Assembly: GCA_946548065.1 (NCBI GenBank)
Contig: CAMNPM010000016.1
Location: 1-50,542 of the forward strand
Source: an uncultured Prevotella sp.
GTDB taxonomy: Bacteria; Bacteroidota; Bacteroidia; Bacteroidales; Bacteroidaceae
Direction: 5' to 3'
Length of the DNA stretch: 50,542 bases
Shown here: piece by piece, positions 50,524-50,542 of the stretch
Position numbering within the stretch: position 1 is the stretch's first letter
How the letters are laid out: each line of letters starts with the position of its first letter
Notes under the pieces: generated by a model
The model's input: the letters and a program-made list of their open reading frames with translations, nothing else
Told to the model about the DNA's origin: nothing
The model's database searches: none
Made by a program: the position numbers and the translations under genes

Positions 50524-50542
50524 ATGAAGAAAATAATCCCGA
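50524..50542 (+). CDS. Start of a gene cut by the window edge
   Basis: ATGAAGAAAATAATCCCGA encodes MKKIIP at the window end, preceded by a promoter and structured leader. Too short to identify. Confidence 0.4.

Overview
The window looks like chromosomal DNA from a Bacteroidales bacterium, most probably Prevotella or a close relative. Genes are repeatedly preceded by the Bacteroidota promoter element TAnnTTTG, often with a TTTG/TTG about 19-20 bp upstream. Shine-Dalgarno sequences are rare, and several families are Bacteroidota-typical (DUF4827, DUF4924, DUF4954, trp order B-E-G-D-C-F-A, B12-dependent ribonucleotide reductase near dnaA). Genus assignment is inference; no database could be searched.

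Layout. 1-300: SRP RNA joined directly to tRNA-Thr, then a terminator. 0.3-19.4 kb: mostly plus-strand housekeeping genes: a metal P-type ATPase that lacks its nucleotide-binding domain, a nucleotidyltransferase, NrnA, a DUF4827 lipoprotein, GlmM, NagB (minus), HflX, DUF4954, an M3 peptidase, dCMP deaminase, an S41 protease, RecF/DUF721 (minus), a TPR protein, RibH, ExoIII and a membrane AraC regulator. 19.5-26.5 kb is more accessory: a type-B carboxylesterase lipoprotein, an amidohydrolase remnant, a 617-bp repeat-rich gap with two 22-bp-periodic arrays, a lipoprotein with 11-residue amphipathic repeats, and a three-gene operon of a beta-helix lipoprotein, a LytS-type kinase and a LytTR regulator. 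26.6-34.7 kb: dnaA, an MCE protein, an amidase, FolB and NrdJ on the minus strand, with a nitroreductase on plus. 34.8-41.5 kb: a complete trp operon on minus with a leader peptide carrying three Trp codons and an attenuator. 41.5-41.7 kb: a candidate small RNA on plus. 41.7-49.9 kb: ROK kinase (minus); LysE, DUF4924, RfbD, PrfC, TsaC-like and ClC genes (plus); an outer-membrane protein (minus). The last 0.3 kb is a structured leader before a gene cut by the window edge.

The strongest candidates for something undescribed are: the trp attenuator with leader peptide MKTMNNIWWWRNSRLK; the about 80-nt RNA with its own promoter and terminator next to it; the envelope two-component operon with a repetitive His/Asp/Pro sensor loop and a 21-bp direct repeat at its promoter; the 22-bp-periodic arrays upstream of it; and short tandem repeats filling the spacers of two operons. 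All positions were read by eye, so boundaries of RNAs and signals are approximate.
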